Assembly: GCA_027186245.1 (NCBI GenBank)
Contig: CP114485.1
Span: forward strand, 4,960,001-5,024,000
Direction: 5' to 3'
Source of the DNA: Coriaria nepalensis
Taxonomy: Eukaryota > Streptophyta > Magnoliopsida > Cucurbitales > Coriariaceae
Length of the DNA stretch: 64,000 bases
Of the stretch, positions 24,010 through 35,839 are shown one piece after another; within the stretch, counting starts at the first letter, position 1, and every line of letters begins with the position of its first letter. Position numbers and translations under genes: made by a program. The notes under the pieces are model-generated. The model was not told the DNA's origin. It ran no database searches and was given only the letters and a program-made list of their open reading frames with translations.

Positions 24010-25703
24010 ACATTAGAACTTCAATAAATTAATAACCTCATTTAAATAATAATTTTCGTCGGTCCCGACTCAAGAATAAAATGCTAAATTAATAATTTGT
24101 TAAATTTATAAGATAATAATTTCCTAATACATAGTACTATAATTTAACTATGAGATATTTCTAAAATATGAATCAAACACATTATTTCTTTTTGAAGTTG
24201 ACACAATTTAGATCTCATCTCTAAATTTATAAGTTCTGATGTAATTTTCTCATACTATACCAAAAAATTATTCAATTTTATCATGGCTTTGAGAGCATAT
24301 TTTCGCGAAACAGGGTTTATAGTATAACTATCATCTTCAAATTCAATATCTTGATCATTTTTCATGGCACTCTCCATTATTTGCTCGTGGGTCAACATTT
24401 CTAAAGTTGTGTTGTTTTCTCCAGAGTAGTTCAAGAGGTTCTCAATATCCATCCACTACGATAATTCAACTATTTGATTATATTTTGTAGCTCTTAAATG
24501 TCATTACTATCTAACAGTTTATCCAAATTATTTGAACTCATATTATCCGTGGACCGAATTTTACAATGTTGAAAACAATTTGCAGTTGCATTTTCATGAA
24601 CATCTATTGTCCAAGAATAAATTGCAAGATTCATTGCTTCAAAAATAATTATTTGTTATGGATTCAGCTCCCCTACTTCATAACCATCCAAAAGATTACG
24701 GTACAAACGACGACGTTAATGCATCTTAAAAGCTCGAATGATTCATGCGTCACAAGGCTGAATCTTTGATGTTATATTGGGTGGCAAGAAAAAAAAAATC
24801 AACATTTTGCAAACCTTCAATAGTTTTTTGATGAGCAAGACAATTATCGCCAAACAAAAGAACTTTTCTACCAACCATTTTTCTATTGAACCATCGAACA
24901 TATTCTTCAAATAACAATCCAATCATCTATGCTCGTTTGTTAGCATGATACTCACAATTCATACTCGGCAAGTTTACATGCTTAAAGCATTGTGGTTTAG
25001 CATACTTTCCAATAATCCATAAAGCAATTTTCTCTGAACCATCCTCGTTACAACAAATAACAATAAGTCTTTCCTTATCTTGTTTTTTTTTTCCCTTCAA
25101 GTTGCTTTGTTGCAAGAGAATGATATGGTTGTAGTCTAAAAAATAATATTGTTTCATCCACATATTGAAAACATCTTTCATCTCAAATTGATCCACTTTC
25201 TTCTTCCTTATGGAAATCAAATTGTTCTCCATGCTCTCAATATCAACTGATCCACTTTCTCCAAAACGACGATAGTTCATTATCTCATGTCTTGATTTGA
25301 AGCACTCGATCCAACATTGAGAAAAATATAATTTTGGAGTATCTTGATAGTACATCTTCTTTAGAAAATATTTTGCCTTTTTCATGATTAATTCTCCAAT
25401 TATATTTACACGTTATTGGTATTGAAAAAACCACTCATAGATAGTGTTCTCTAAGTCAGGGAATTTTGCTGTTTTGTGTCGCTTAACATCACCTTTTTCA
25501 AAGGCAGCCGAGAGATATTCCAAATATTACTTGATCGTATTTGATATTGTCCCTTGACTCACTTGTAAGTTAATTTTTTCTAGAACCCACTATTGCAATT
25601 ATTTTTTAGTGCTACCTAGATTCTCTTTATTATACTCGCATAATGATTTACGCATTTCATATGTCATTATCGATTTCCTTACACCTTTGAGATGAGAAGC
25701 CAT
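24010..25703 (-). pseudogene. Pogo/Tigger-type (Tc1/mariner superfamily) transposase relic
   Basis: Read on the minus strand from about 25703. Pieces are MASHLKGVRKSI, a CENP-B-type helix-turn-helix segment (AAFEKGDVKRHKTAKFPDLE, YEWFFQYQ), WIECFKSRHEI ... RRFGESGSVD, then the DDE region: KKQDKERLIVICCNEDGSEK, LWIIGKYAKPQCFKHVN, LLFGDNCLAHQKTIEGL, FFLPPNITSKIQPCDA, and a C-terminal acidic part (MTHEQIMES-like at 24255-24452). The longest open piece is 24927-25385. Stops and frame changes interrupt it throughout. The order HTH, DDE with DNCLAH and LPPN.TS..QPCDA is diagnostic for pogo-like transposases. Sequence at about 24010-24075 (AATAAATTAATAACCTC then CGGTCCCGAC) resembles the terminal repeats of plant Emigrant/Lemi-type elements; no matching right end was found. 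Confidence 0.85.
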
Positions 25704-26090
25704 CTTTGTCTGAATGAAAAATAGTCTTTGCTTCTTTAGTTGTTCTTTTTGAGTGAGTAAAAAAGACTTATAATCTTATTTCCCAAAGAAGTTTTTTTTG
25801 ACCTATTACTTCTTATGCAAATTTTTTCATAAGAACGATTTTTGTGGGCAAAGATAACATAAAAGTAGTAGATTTCTCTTTAGCTTTATATGGGCATCAA
25901 AATTAATATATTTGGAAGTTTGTAGTAAAAGTTATACTAGATTTACTGAAATAGAGTTTTGGTAATGAATATGGGAAAATCAACCCTTAAGATGAGTGTG
26001 ATAATTTGCTTGAATTTGAGATTTGCATTATCATGATTAAGGTATGGTAGACTTTTCTCCAATAAATCTTAAACTGAATTACTATCAAAT
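25704..26090. other. AT-rich stretch between transposase relic and repeat copy B
   Basis: Likely the 5' non-coding part of the pogo-like element. No terminal inverted repeat could be recognised before the next repeat begins. Confidence 0.45.
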
Positions 26091-26094
26091 TTTT

Positions 26095-27230
26095 ATGTGT
26101 GACCGATTAGGTTCTACATCACGCCGGTAGAAGAATTTCTTAACATTATGATTTTATTTAATTTATAATTAAATTTATTTAATTTAAAACATATTTTAAA
26201 TTAAATAGTTAACTTAATCCTCTCATGATTAAATAACTTAAATTTCCAAGTCAAGACTGACTTCTAGCGAAGTATCAAGACTACCCGGGAGATGAAAAGT
26301 ATCATCTTCCGAAATAACCTTATGTGACTATAGTATATTTATAATAACGATCATTCTATCTTTCTAAACATTAATAGACAAATCATATGTTAAACCTTAA
26401 TATATAAATCATATGAACCATTATATATTTATTGAACATTGACAATGAATTTACAAAAAATTCTTTTTCATATCATACTACTTTGCAAATATTCTTTGTT
26501 CGATAAAATATATAATTCATAAGAATTATTTTCAAATTTGGAAGCGATTGATTTCATCTTGATTGCTCACAACCTTTATGTATAACATGTCATCTTCAAC
26601 GCTTCATCCCATGTTCACCATTGGTTATGATTAATTGGAATAATGTCAATATATGAGACTGGCACACAAGATATCATGATGATCTCATGTCTGAGAACCA
26701 TAAATAATATAGTTACTAGATAATTATCATTAACCGTTTTTATTAATTACAATTGAAATTTATCTAAATATCACGTTCGGTATCCTTAGTTTACTAAGCA
26801 TTTACATAATCATTATATGTTTCACCAACACCAATGGTTATGATATCGGTCATCCTAAATATTTTAGGTGATAAACTATATGATTATTTATCCGGATCAT
26901 CAATGTTCATTCTTGAGATCATATGAAAACGAACAGTTCGCATCTTAAGCTCTATGCAGCTTGAGTCTCAATTAGCATGATCTCTATCATGATCTCCAAA
27001 ATGCACAACTTAAAAAAAATCACGATATGTATATATAGAACAATAATATATTTATTTCAATAAAATTAATAAATATGATCAATAATAACCGACTTTCATT
27101 AATGATAATTAATAATAATATTCATTTTTTTGTTAATATATGTATAAAGATAGTATCACATAAAATCGTTTTCCTTAGCGGGTCAAAAATCAATTGGCTT
27201 AATGAGCACTTGATCGGAGGAGCAAGATCT
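26095..27230 (-). repeat. 1.1-kb dispersed repeat, copy B (inverted to copy A)
   Basis: Reverse-complement partner of about 6740-7850. Landmarks in this orientation: GTGACCGATTAGG then TACATCACGCCGGTAGA at the left edge, GATTAATTGGAATAATGTC in the middle, CACGTTCGGTATCCTTAG, and CATAATCATTATATG. Divergence from copy A is moderate with several small indels. It adjoins the pogo-like relic and may have inserted into it. No coding frame. Confidence 0.75.
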
Positions 27231-28018
27231 AAGCTTCTATGGAAGCAAAATCTAAGTTTTCATTCAATCGATTGAAGAGTAACCGAGTTTCCAAACTTCC
27301 ATGAAATCAAGATCTACTAGCGAAGAGAGATCATAAAGGGGAGAGAGAGATAAAAAAAATAGGAGAGAGAGGATGGAGAAATACCGGGGAAGGAGAGAGA
27401 GATAACAGAAAAGAAAAGGGGGAAGTGTTTTTTTGGAAGAGGTGGAAGGGTATTCTAAAAGAGGATGAAAGTTATTTTGGGATTTTAAATTTTTTATTTG
27501 AAAAAGATAATTAATTGGAAAAAATTATAAGTTTTGGTTTATATACTAAAACAAATATAAGAACTCAAATTATCTAAAAAAATAAATATGATATTAATTA
27601 TTAATTTATATTAAATATTAATTATGAAAATATGATATTAATTATTAAATTACTTACATTTTTCTTTTTAAGTTAAATTTATTATATAGCGAGAGTAACG
27701 TAGAAAGTTTAATTATTATATTAACTAAATTTAAACTTATATAATATAAATTTTCTATCTAAAGAGCACGTAACAGCCACAGCATGTATGAGGTATGATT
27801 CCTAGCACAAACACCAACTCGTGTTTGAAGATTAAATTTCAATTATGGTAACATATAAATCAAGGTCACTTGGGCTAGACTACCATGTCTGTCTCCTAAC
27901 CACGTTTGCCGATTTATATCAAAATTACATTTGAAAATCACAGCCAAACGCTAATTACCTCTTTCGGTAAAATTAAAACAAAAGAAAGAAAAGAGAGACA
28001 TTTACGGTGGCCTAATTT
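27231..28018. other. Spacer with GA-rich tract
   Basis: A GA-rich tract (27328-27420) is followed by AT-rich sequence to about 27760, and then by the probable 3' UTR and flank of the minus-strand PP2C gene. No coding frame is supported. Confidence 0.55.
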
Positions 28019-29904
28019 TTAGGCCACATTATCCTTCCTAAGGTCTACGACAGCCACGCTAACGTTGTCCGAACTGTGCCTAGCCAAAGCCAGTTTCGTT
28101 AGCAACATGGATGCGTTATTACATACCTTATCGGATATCTCTATCCCAGAAACATCACTCCCCGTTGCGGATAATGCATCCGAGTTTCCCCTTCCTCTCA
28201 GGCACATTCGGGCCACCCCGCATGCCATCTCATTGGATACCACATCCCAAAGCCCATCACTTGCTATTATCAAACACTCATCCTCTGCCGTCCGATCTGT
28301 GATCGTGATCTCCGGCTCACAGCTCACATATGGCTTCAGATAATTATCACCTACAACATCCGGAAAATAGAGGCGTACAATAAATGAGAATGCGCAATGT
28401 ACTAAACTCCAATGCATCCCCAATCATTTAAGAAAAAGGAAAACTAATTAGATTTGAACTCCGATTTGAAGCAATTTGACGGATCCAACGATTACCTATA
28501 GCTCTTGACATGGCAAGAACACCGAGAACCCGAGCACCCTCCCAGTATATGACCCGCCCACCCACAGATTCGATCCGTTTTAGCTCATCTGGGCGATCCG
28601 GCTGCACATATTGTAAAGAGTCAACAATCAATGAATCAGATGGCGGGAATTCTAGCCGCTATCCCTCAATTTTCTTTCGGCTCGGCCATTCCGTTTGCTC
28701 GGAATGTGTGGGAAAATCAAAGGAGATCCGAGAAAAATAAGGTACGCATATAAATTAATCTCTACTTTTTTTTTCCTTTATGCCTACGTATCCTGAAGGT
28801 GAAATGTTGAAGTCTGCTAGATCTGTACCATGAAGCTATAACTTTCTTTCTAGTTTAGAAAATTCTCGAGATCTCTTGGATCAGGATTTTCTTTGTAATT
28901 AAACAAGCTAGAAGAACGAGATGATTATGGGAAGTTAATTTAGTTACTAATTACCTTGTGATCAGACGACAGTGGAATAGCCTTTCCATCTCGACAGAGA
29001 ACTGCTCTAGAGTCACCGCAATTAGCGACGATTATTTTATCAGGAGAAACGACTGCAACGACGGCAGTAGATCCAACGGCGTCGCACTCCGGCGACTGAA
29101 GCTCACATCTGCAATTACCAACAGCTGTCGCTCCCTCATTCACCGCGACAACTTCTTTGTCCATCCGGCAAAAACTTCGCTCCATTACGCTCTTCCACTC
29201 ACCGCCACCTCTCGGCTCCTCTTTACTCTCCATCTCTTCCTTCACAATCTCGTGCAGTCTTTCTCTGCACTTCGTCGCCACCTGAAAAAGAAGTCCAGAC
29301 AAGCTACTCAATTTTCATTTCAAGCTTCAAAACACAACCAATTAAGTTTTCAGAAGATATCAAGTTAAGCTCGTACATGAGAGCATCCATGGCCATCGTA
29401 AACAGCGAAGTAATGAAATTGAGCTGTATCTTCATCATCTGACCGGAAAAATGAAGGATGAAGAGCAACGGCATCTTCCATATCTCTCCTCCTTCCACAT
29501 AATGAAGCCACGCCGAATCTCAGATACTCTCTGGAAGAAGCTGGATCCCTCGTTGCAGGGATGGGAATTTCACTCATCGACGTCGATTCTGGTATGCTCG
29601 AAGAACTACACAAATTTTGTATCTCCTTACAGCTCTCCGATCCTACCTTTACCGTAACGCGTTTTTCTTCATCGGAACCAGAGTCCTGAACTGCATTATC
29701 GCATTCAGAGCCGGGAAGCGACGCCGCATAGAACTCAAACTTCCTGCGTTTCTGCTCGTTCTCCGCCGTCTCCTGCGGTGCCACCCCGGCCACAAACTTA
29801 AACCTCCTGATCTCCATTCTCCGCCGCCTAGCCGCTCGTGAGATAGGCTCGTACGGCGGCGAACTTTCACTATCACTCATCATTCCACAACAAATCTCTG
29901 CCAT
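28019..29904 (-). CDS. HAI1-like: Clade A protein phosphatase 2C, HAI-type ABA co-receptor
   Basis: Four exons on the minus strand: 29377-29904, 28955-29281, 28496-28601, 28019-28350, all GT-AG, giving 430 residues. The start is the ATG at 29904 ([14 protein letters not shown]). The variable N-terminus is followed by the PP2C domain: [137 protein letters not shown] and [13 protein letters not shown]. Metal-binding Asp residues and the Trp of IYWEGARV that contacts PYR/PYL receptors are present. Such enzymes switch off SnRK2 kinases until ABA-bound receptors inhibit them. The MAEIC start and RMCLRG near the end point to the HAI subgroup, which is strongly ABA-induced; neighbouring TFIIA fits the Arabidopsis HAI1 locus. 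Confidence 0.93.
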
Positions 29905-32570
29905 TTGATCAGTTACCAAAACGCTTAGTTCTTAATTACCAGCAACGAATATGACAATTAAGCTGCCGTTATATTGGTAAAGAAGAGAGAAATTGCTTAA
30001 TCAAATTAATAGAGGAAGACTGTGTGTGAGAGCGAGAGAGAGAAGTCTGGCGCGCCGATTCATCCGAGCTTTTAAAAGGGGTACTTCAATGGCCACCTTT
30101 GTTATTTATTTAATAAATATAGTTCTTACGTTCGGAAATAGAGGACAGGTCAGTTCTTCTTTAGGGTATGAAGTGCCACGGGTTCTGCCCGTCACCATCA
30201 CGGGCAGACCGAAACAGGTACTATTGTTTCGTAGGTGACGTAGTGTTTTCCTTTTCCACCGTTGAGATATCTACCCCACCCCCACTCACTTCGTCCAATT
30301 CAAACACGTGTACTTCCTCTGTTTCTGTTATGAAGTACGTGACCCAATTAGATTCCAGCAACGCAACGAGGGAATAGACCTTTCTTTCTTTCTTGACACG
30401 CATCGCTTACTATCCATCGTCTTAATTACTAGTTTTATATTTTTTTCTCCTTTGATTTTTTTTTTAAAATATGAGCTTGTAGTTCCACGTGTTCGATTAA
30501 TATATATATTTTATTTCTTAAAGAAATTTAGGAATTATATTTTATATATTTTTAAAAAATTGAAAAATTAGTATTTTTATTATTAATTGATTTTATTATA
30601 AAAAATTAAATTTTTACATAATATAATATTAATTATATTAAAAATATGCATAGAATCAAAATGAAATTTACATATAATATAATTTATATATTATTTTTAA
30701 ATATAATAAACAAAATATCAAATCGTTCTATTTAATAAAGTTAAATATATATTATTTATTTAATTTATTAGATTTTGAAAGTAATACGCATAAAAAAATT
30801 CATTTTTGTTTTTTGGAATTTTTTTGTTCTTATTTATTTATGAGAAGTATCTGATTTCTCTACGTATCATGATTCGACTTGTCGGCGCATTTTTTGTAAG
30901 GCTGGAACTGGACCTACTGGAATATCTATGAACATCGGATTCGGTTCATTAACTCTGGACGCGTGTCTCTAAATCCGGATGTTTCCCGTACGCGACCCGG
31001 TATGTTAGATGGACCCCTTAAGTTGTTAACAAATGAAGAAGATGTTGTCGTCGGTCAAATGTTAAATTAAACAGAAATTCAAAAGTATAAAAGAGACCCC
31101 TATATTATTTATGTTCCTTTTTCAAGTGGGCCCAACCAAAAATACTGAAACGTCGGAAATACCCTTTTACCGTACCACAGCGGAATATCAGGTTCGGCGG
31201 GACCATTTTGATTTTGTTACGTGAGATGATAAGTGGGCAACGTGGACATGATAATTTATGTAATTCATTCCATTGATTTCATCCTTATAAAGATGATCAA
31301 AATAAATTTTGTTAAAGAGAATAATATATATATATATATATATATAATTAATTAATTAAAAAAATAGTATTTACTATAATATTTTCATGATTAAAAATTA
31401 TTAAAATTATCCATATTAATTTCAATGATAAATACCCATTTTTTTATAAAAGAACGATTTCACTTCATCAGAATTTATTTTTTATCATTTGTTAAATAAT
31501 TTAATCTCTAATTATTTCTTTATATTATATTTGTAAGGTTCACAATTAAAAATTAAGAGCTTGAGAACCTATAAACTATTTGGATAAATTCCAAACTTAT
31601 AAACTTGTAAGGATCTTTAATTGTATTTTACTTGTATTATGCTTTAAATCTTATTGGTATTGCCCAAATTTAGAAATCTGAAAATCTTGGTTCGTGTTCC
31701 TTGATTGCTCAATACCATTATAAATTAATTGATACTTTGAGGTTTGTAAGGGTATCGAACAATCAAATATTATTGAAACTTTTGAACCAGCAAGATATCG
31801 AGTAGTACTGAAATATTGGAACTATCAAGCATTAATATTTAAATCATTCTAATCAACACAATTTGTTTCCTTTATATTTTTCTTCTACGGAAATGAAAAT
31901 ATTATTTGCAATAATATATTTGACTGGTAAATAGAAGGAGAATGTAAACCCAAACGAGAAAGAGAATCTGTGGTATTACATTAAAATAGGACAAAGTGAT
32001 CAATTGAGGCTTCGATCGAATATAATGTCACATATATTGAATTTTAGAAGTTGTATATGATTCTAGCGACATAGATCATAATGAATTCGGGATGCAACTG
32101 TCATACAAGTTATCAAGTGAATTGTTTTCTCAACTACACATAAAAAATAACCAAAATATAAAGAGGACATTTAGAATACTACATGACTCAAAATTAGAGG
32201 TAAACGTACGAAGATTCAATCTATCCTATACCACCATCCACTGATTGAGACATTCAAGACAATATTTGATCCATGAATCTCTCGAGCCTCCGATCAAGGT
32301 GATCCGATTTGATGTAATCTTATTGCATTTCATGATTTTGATATAACCAAATTTTCACATTATTATTTATCCATTCACTTGTCCATTTTTATGAAGAATT
32401 TTCTTATAAATTATGTTCATAATATGGTTATTTATCAATAAGTTTGTATTGATACCTCGATGAGATGAGTTTTTGTGCATGTGTCTTAAATCCAACACGC
32501 ACAAAAATGCATATTAAAGCTTTTGTCTCAATCTTTGCATATAAAACCATTATATCTTAAAATTTTAAAA
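29905..32570. other. PP2C promoter and long AT-rich spacer
   Basis: 29905-30500 is the PP2C promoter and 5' UTR. 30500-30860 and 31300-31560 are very AT-rich, with a (TA)n run at about 31325-31346. 30860-31260 is mixed sequence without coding character. Nothing recognisable as a gene was found to 32570. Confidence 0.55.
30304..30311. promoter_or_regulatory. ABRE/G-box upstream of the PP2C gene
   Basis: ACACGTGT, a palindromic G-box with ABRE core, 400 bp upstream of the PP2C start codon. A second core TACGTGAC lies at 30336-30343 and CCACGTGT at 30485-30492. Two or more ABREs in a promoter are typical of ABA-induced genes bound by ABF/AREB bZIP factors. Position and gene identity agree, but the cores are short and activity is inferred. 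Confidence 0.5.
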
Positions 32571-32574
32571 TTAA

Positions 32575-33235
32575 ACTTTTCATCTTAAACCTGATTTAAA
32601 TCCTGAGACTTGGTCACATGCCTTAAACCCTAAGACTTGGTTTTTTTCATCTTAACTGTAAACTCTAAGTGTTAGATCAATCATATTAACCCTATGTCTT
32701 AAACCCTATGGCTTAATCCTAACTCTAAGTCTAGGGTTTAGGACCAAACCCTAAGACTTTGTCCTTTTCATCTTAACCATAAATCATAAGTGTTAGGCAT
32801 TTCATATTAACCATATATCTGAAACCTTAAGACTTAGTCCTAAATCTTAAACCCAAAGACTTTATCCTTTCATCTTAACCCTACGTCCTTTCATATTAAA
32901 TATAAACCCTAATTCTAACAAATTCCTACCAAAACCATAAACTATAAGTCTTAAACCTTAACCCTAATTCATACTAAACTCTAAATCCTATATCTTAAAT
33001 TATAAACCCAATTTTAACAAATTCATACTAAACCCTAAAACTTTAACACTAAACTGTAATTCTAACAAATTCATTTTAAATCTTAAGTCTTAAACTCTAA
33101 ATCTTTGTTATTTCCTCTTAACCCTATACCTTGAACCTTTTATATTAATCATAAATCATAAAGCCTTAGACCTTATGTCTTAAGATATAATTCTAACAGC
33201 ATCATACTAAACCTTAAACTTTAAATTCTAATGAT
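32575..33235. repeat. Degenerate telomere-like AAACCCTAA repeat block
   Basis: Within about 660 bp the plant telomere unit AAACCCT or its variants (CTTAAACCCTAAGACTT, AAACCCTAA at 32625 and 32746, TAGGGTTTAGG at 32732, TAAACCCTAATTC near 32903, TTAACCCTAATTC near 32959, TAAACCCTAAAAC near 33029) recur many times. They are spaced by related CTTAA, CTAAA and TCTTAAC strings. Units are divergent and partly arranged in longer periods including ACTTTGTCCTTTTCATCTTAAC-like pieces. This looks like an old interstitial telomere-like array decayed by substitution. Confidence 0.7.
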
Positions 33236-35839
33236 GAATTGCTTGATATCTTACTAGTTCAAAAATCTCAGTAACACTCAGATGCTCAATACTCTCACAA
33301 ATTTCAAAGCATCGAAAAATCGAGCAATATGAACTAAGACTTCTGGATTTCTAAATTTCAAATTTTAAAATTTAAGCAGTGTAAAAAAAATTCAAAATAT
33401 AATTAATAAAAATCCTTTAAATTTTATTTATTATTATCATATCAAAATCAAATTTAAAAATTCAAAACTTACTCAAACAATTCTGGGAATTTAGAAATAG
33501 AGTAAAAAAAAAGGATGAAGATTAAGAAATAAAGATGCAGAAAGGAAAATTATTTGATTTCTGAATTTATTCAGTATAATGATAAGAAGAGAAATAAAAA
33601 TAAAAGAAGATTTTTTTAAAATTATTTCTACTGTTTTTTTTTTTCAAAATTCCTTTAGAGCATTTTAAACTCTGTCTTTCATACTTATTATATATATATA
33701 TTTAATTAAAATAAATAAATAAAAAGATTATATTTGCAAAAAAAAAAAAAAAATTTAAGTAGATATAATTTTTTAAAATAAAAATTTCTTTTGGGTCAGC
33801 TTTCCAAATTCCATCTTTATAAAAAAGTATACAACATTTTAAGTGGGTCCATGGTTGGGTGAATCAAACGGACAACACGTGTAAAAATGTATGCTGGGCG
33901 AGATAATGGCTGGGCTTGAGGAGGAGGGGCAAGGCCGCAAGGAAAGGCAACAAAAATTGGTGGGAATTGGACTAACTTACGGTGAACTGTCTACCTCTAA
34001 CCTAATGAGTGGCGCGCCAAATCGTTTAGTTAGAAATGTAGTAGTACTTAAGTTTAAAACTGTTTCTGAAAGTAGTAGTTAACTTTGTAGAAATAAGTTC
34101 TAGGTTGTAAAATAAGAAAAGAAAAAAAAAGACAACCATGGTCAGGGGAATCGGAGTTAGTGTTAGTTTACTTGAACTGTTCTGAACTCTCGAAAGCTGC
34201 GTGGCGCTGCCTTTTCTCTCCTGATTCCATGTATACCGAGAAGAAGTCAGAACAGAGCTTTTACGAGGCAGGAGTGAGGCAAAGTGTCGAACACGTGGCG
34301 GGCGAGGTAGAAGAGGAGAGAAGGTGGAGACTGCATGCGCGCGTTGTTTTCAGAGCTTGGTTTACGCAGTAACAAATGGCCGGTGACGACATGCAGCATA
34401 AACATTTCTTGCCAGCCTGCTACCTGGCTGGCTGCCTCTTAATTTTAGCTTTTGCTTCTTTTTCTTTGATGTGTTCTAGATTGCATGAATTTTGTGTGGA
34501 TCGGTAACACTAGGTTACGACACATCGTCTGCTTTAAGGCTCTATCTGGCCGATTCTGGATCCTTTTGTCGCCACGACATCCTGGGATTGAAAGATATTT
34601 TCACAAAGATCTGGTGCTGGTTTAATTATTAATTATTTTTCTTCATTCTTTGCTTCGGAAATTGTTATGGCGTTTGCTCAAAATAGTCAATAATATAGGA
34701 AAAACCACCATTCGAACTAACTAAAAATAGGCATAAAGTAGTGACATGTTTGGTTTCCTTGTCCTTGTGGGTTTTAGATTTCACGCTTATATTATGAATG
34801 AAAAATTATCATGTACTATTAATTAAGTTCTTTATCATTTCTGCAACACTATGATAAAATTTCATTAATTAGCATAAACTAATTAATTTCATTAAATTTC
34901 TCAATTAAAATATTTTATTCTTTCCATATGAAAACTAGTGTATATATATATATATATAGTAGACAGGGGGATATCCAAACAGAGTTTACATATAGATCTC
35001 TAAAACGGTAGTTCCATAAGAAAGTGATTGTAAACTTAATAAGAAGAAGGAGGAGAACCCGATTCCTTTGGTTCCACCTGTCACAAGAGCTTTCATTCCT
35101 TGAAGGGACCATCTGCTGCTATTTTTCTCACCCATCCTCTTCTTCCCTTCTCTTTCTCTCTCTCACTCTTTCAATTCTCCTTCCACCACCCCTTCTGACC
35201 CTCCTCCAGACCTGATTTTTCTTTTATAATGCACGACATATCTAATACTTCCAATCTGATCCTTGTCCCACCTCTCTATAGTCTAAAGACTATATGTACA
35301 GTTTATATGCATCATCTTACATAGTTATCATAATAATAAACCATGTGTTACTTGTATTGCTTTCCTACGGATAATAGTTCGATGATTATCTTATGTACTG
35401 CCTTATCTCTCATATTATATGAACAAACTAGATTTCTCTACTTAAGATATGGAAACGAGTAGTATGTCTTCAAATGGGATTTTGCCAATAACAGAAGTAG
35501 AAAGGTTTAATGTAAAAGAGAGGAAAAATACAAAGAGGACCAGTAAAACATCGACAAACAATTGAACATAAACAGTGACAAATAACATGATAGGGAAAAG
35601 GGAGAGAAGAAAATGACAATACCCTGAACCTGATCTGCTAAATATATCTAGTCGTGCTAAGGATAGAAGCCATTAACATAAGAAAGTCCTTACTTACATA
35701 CATAAATACATACATATGAAATCACATAAGAAAGTCCTTCTCAAGAGCTAAAATTATTGAAATTCTTAAAAAACAAAAACAAAAAAACATTCCTAATACA
35801 TCATTGTCTTGAGACAAGATTTGTTCAAATTCAATTTTC
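33236..35839. other. Spacer before PTAC16, no gene supported
   Basis: AT-rich to about 33850. 33850-34400 is less AT-rich and has two unremarkable short open frames without a recognisable product. 34680-35000 is AT-rich with a (TA)n run at 34939-34959. 35040-35220 is a pyrimidine-rich stretch. The last few hundred bases should hold the 3' UTR of the minus-strand PTAC16 gene. Confidence 0.5.

Noticed and set aside
26500..27760. Right-hand terminal repeat of the pogo-like element
   Set aside because: Several AT-rich strings resemble part of the left end but none forms a convincing inverted match with a TA duplication.
33891..34372. Two open frames of 63 and 70 codons (33891-34082, 34160-34372)
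   Set aside because: No similarity to a known family, no sensible splice context, and they lie in a gene-free spacer. Length is within chance for this less AT-rich patch.
35024..35215. Stretch with CACAAGAGCTTTCATTCC and pyrimidine-rich flank as a possible microRNA precursor or peptide
   Set aside because: I could not match it to a known plant microRNA nor find a good foldback by eye, and the open frame is low-complexity Leu/Ser/Pro.
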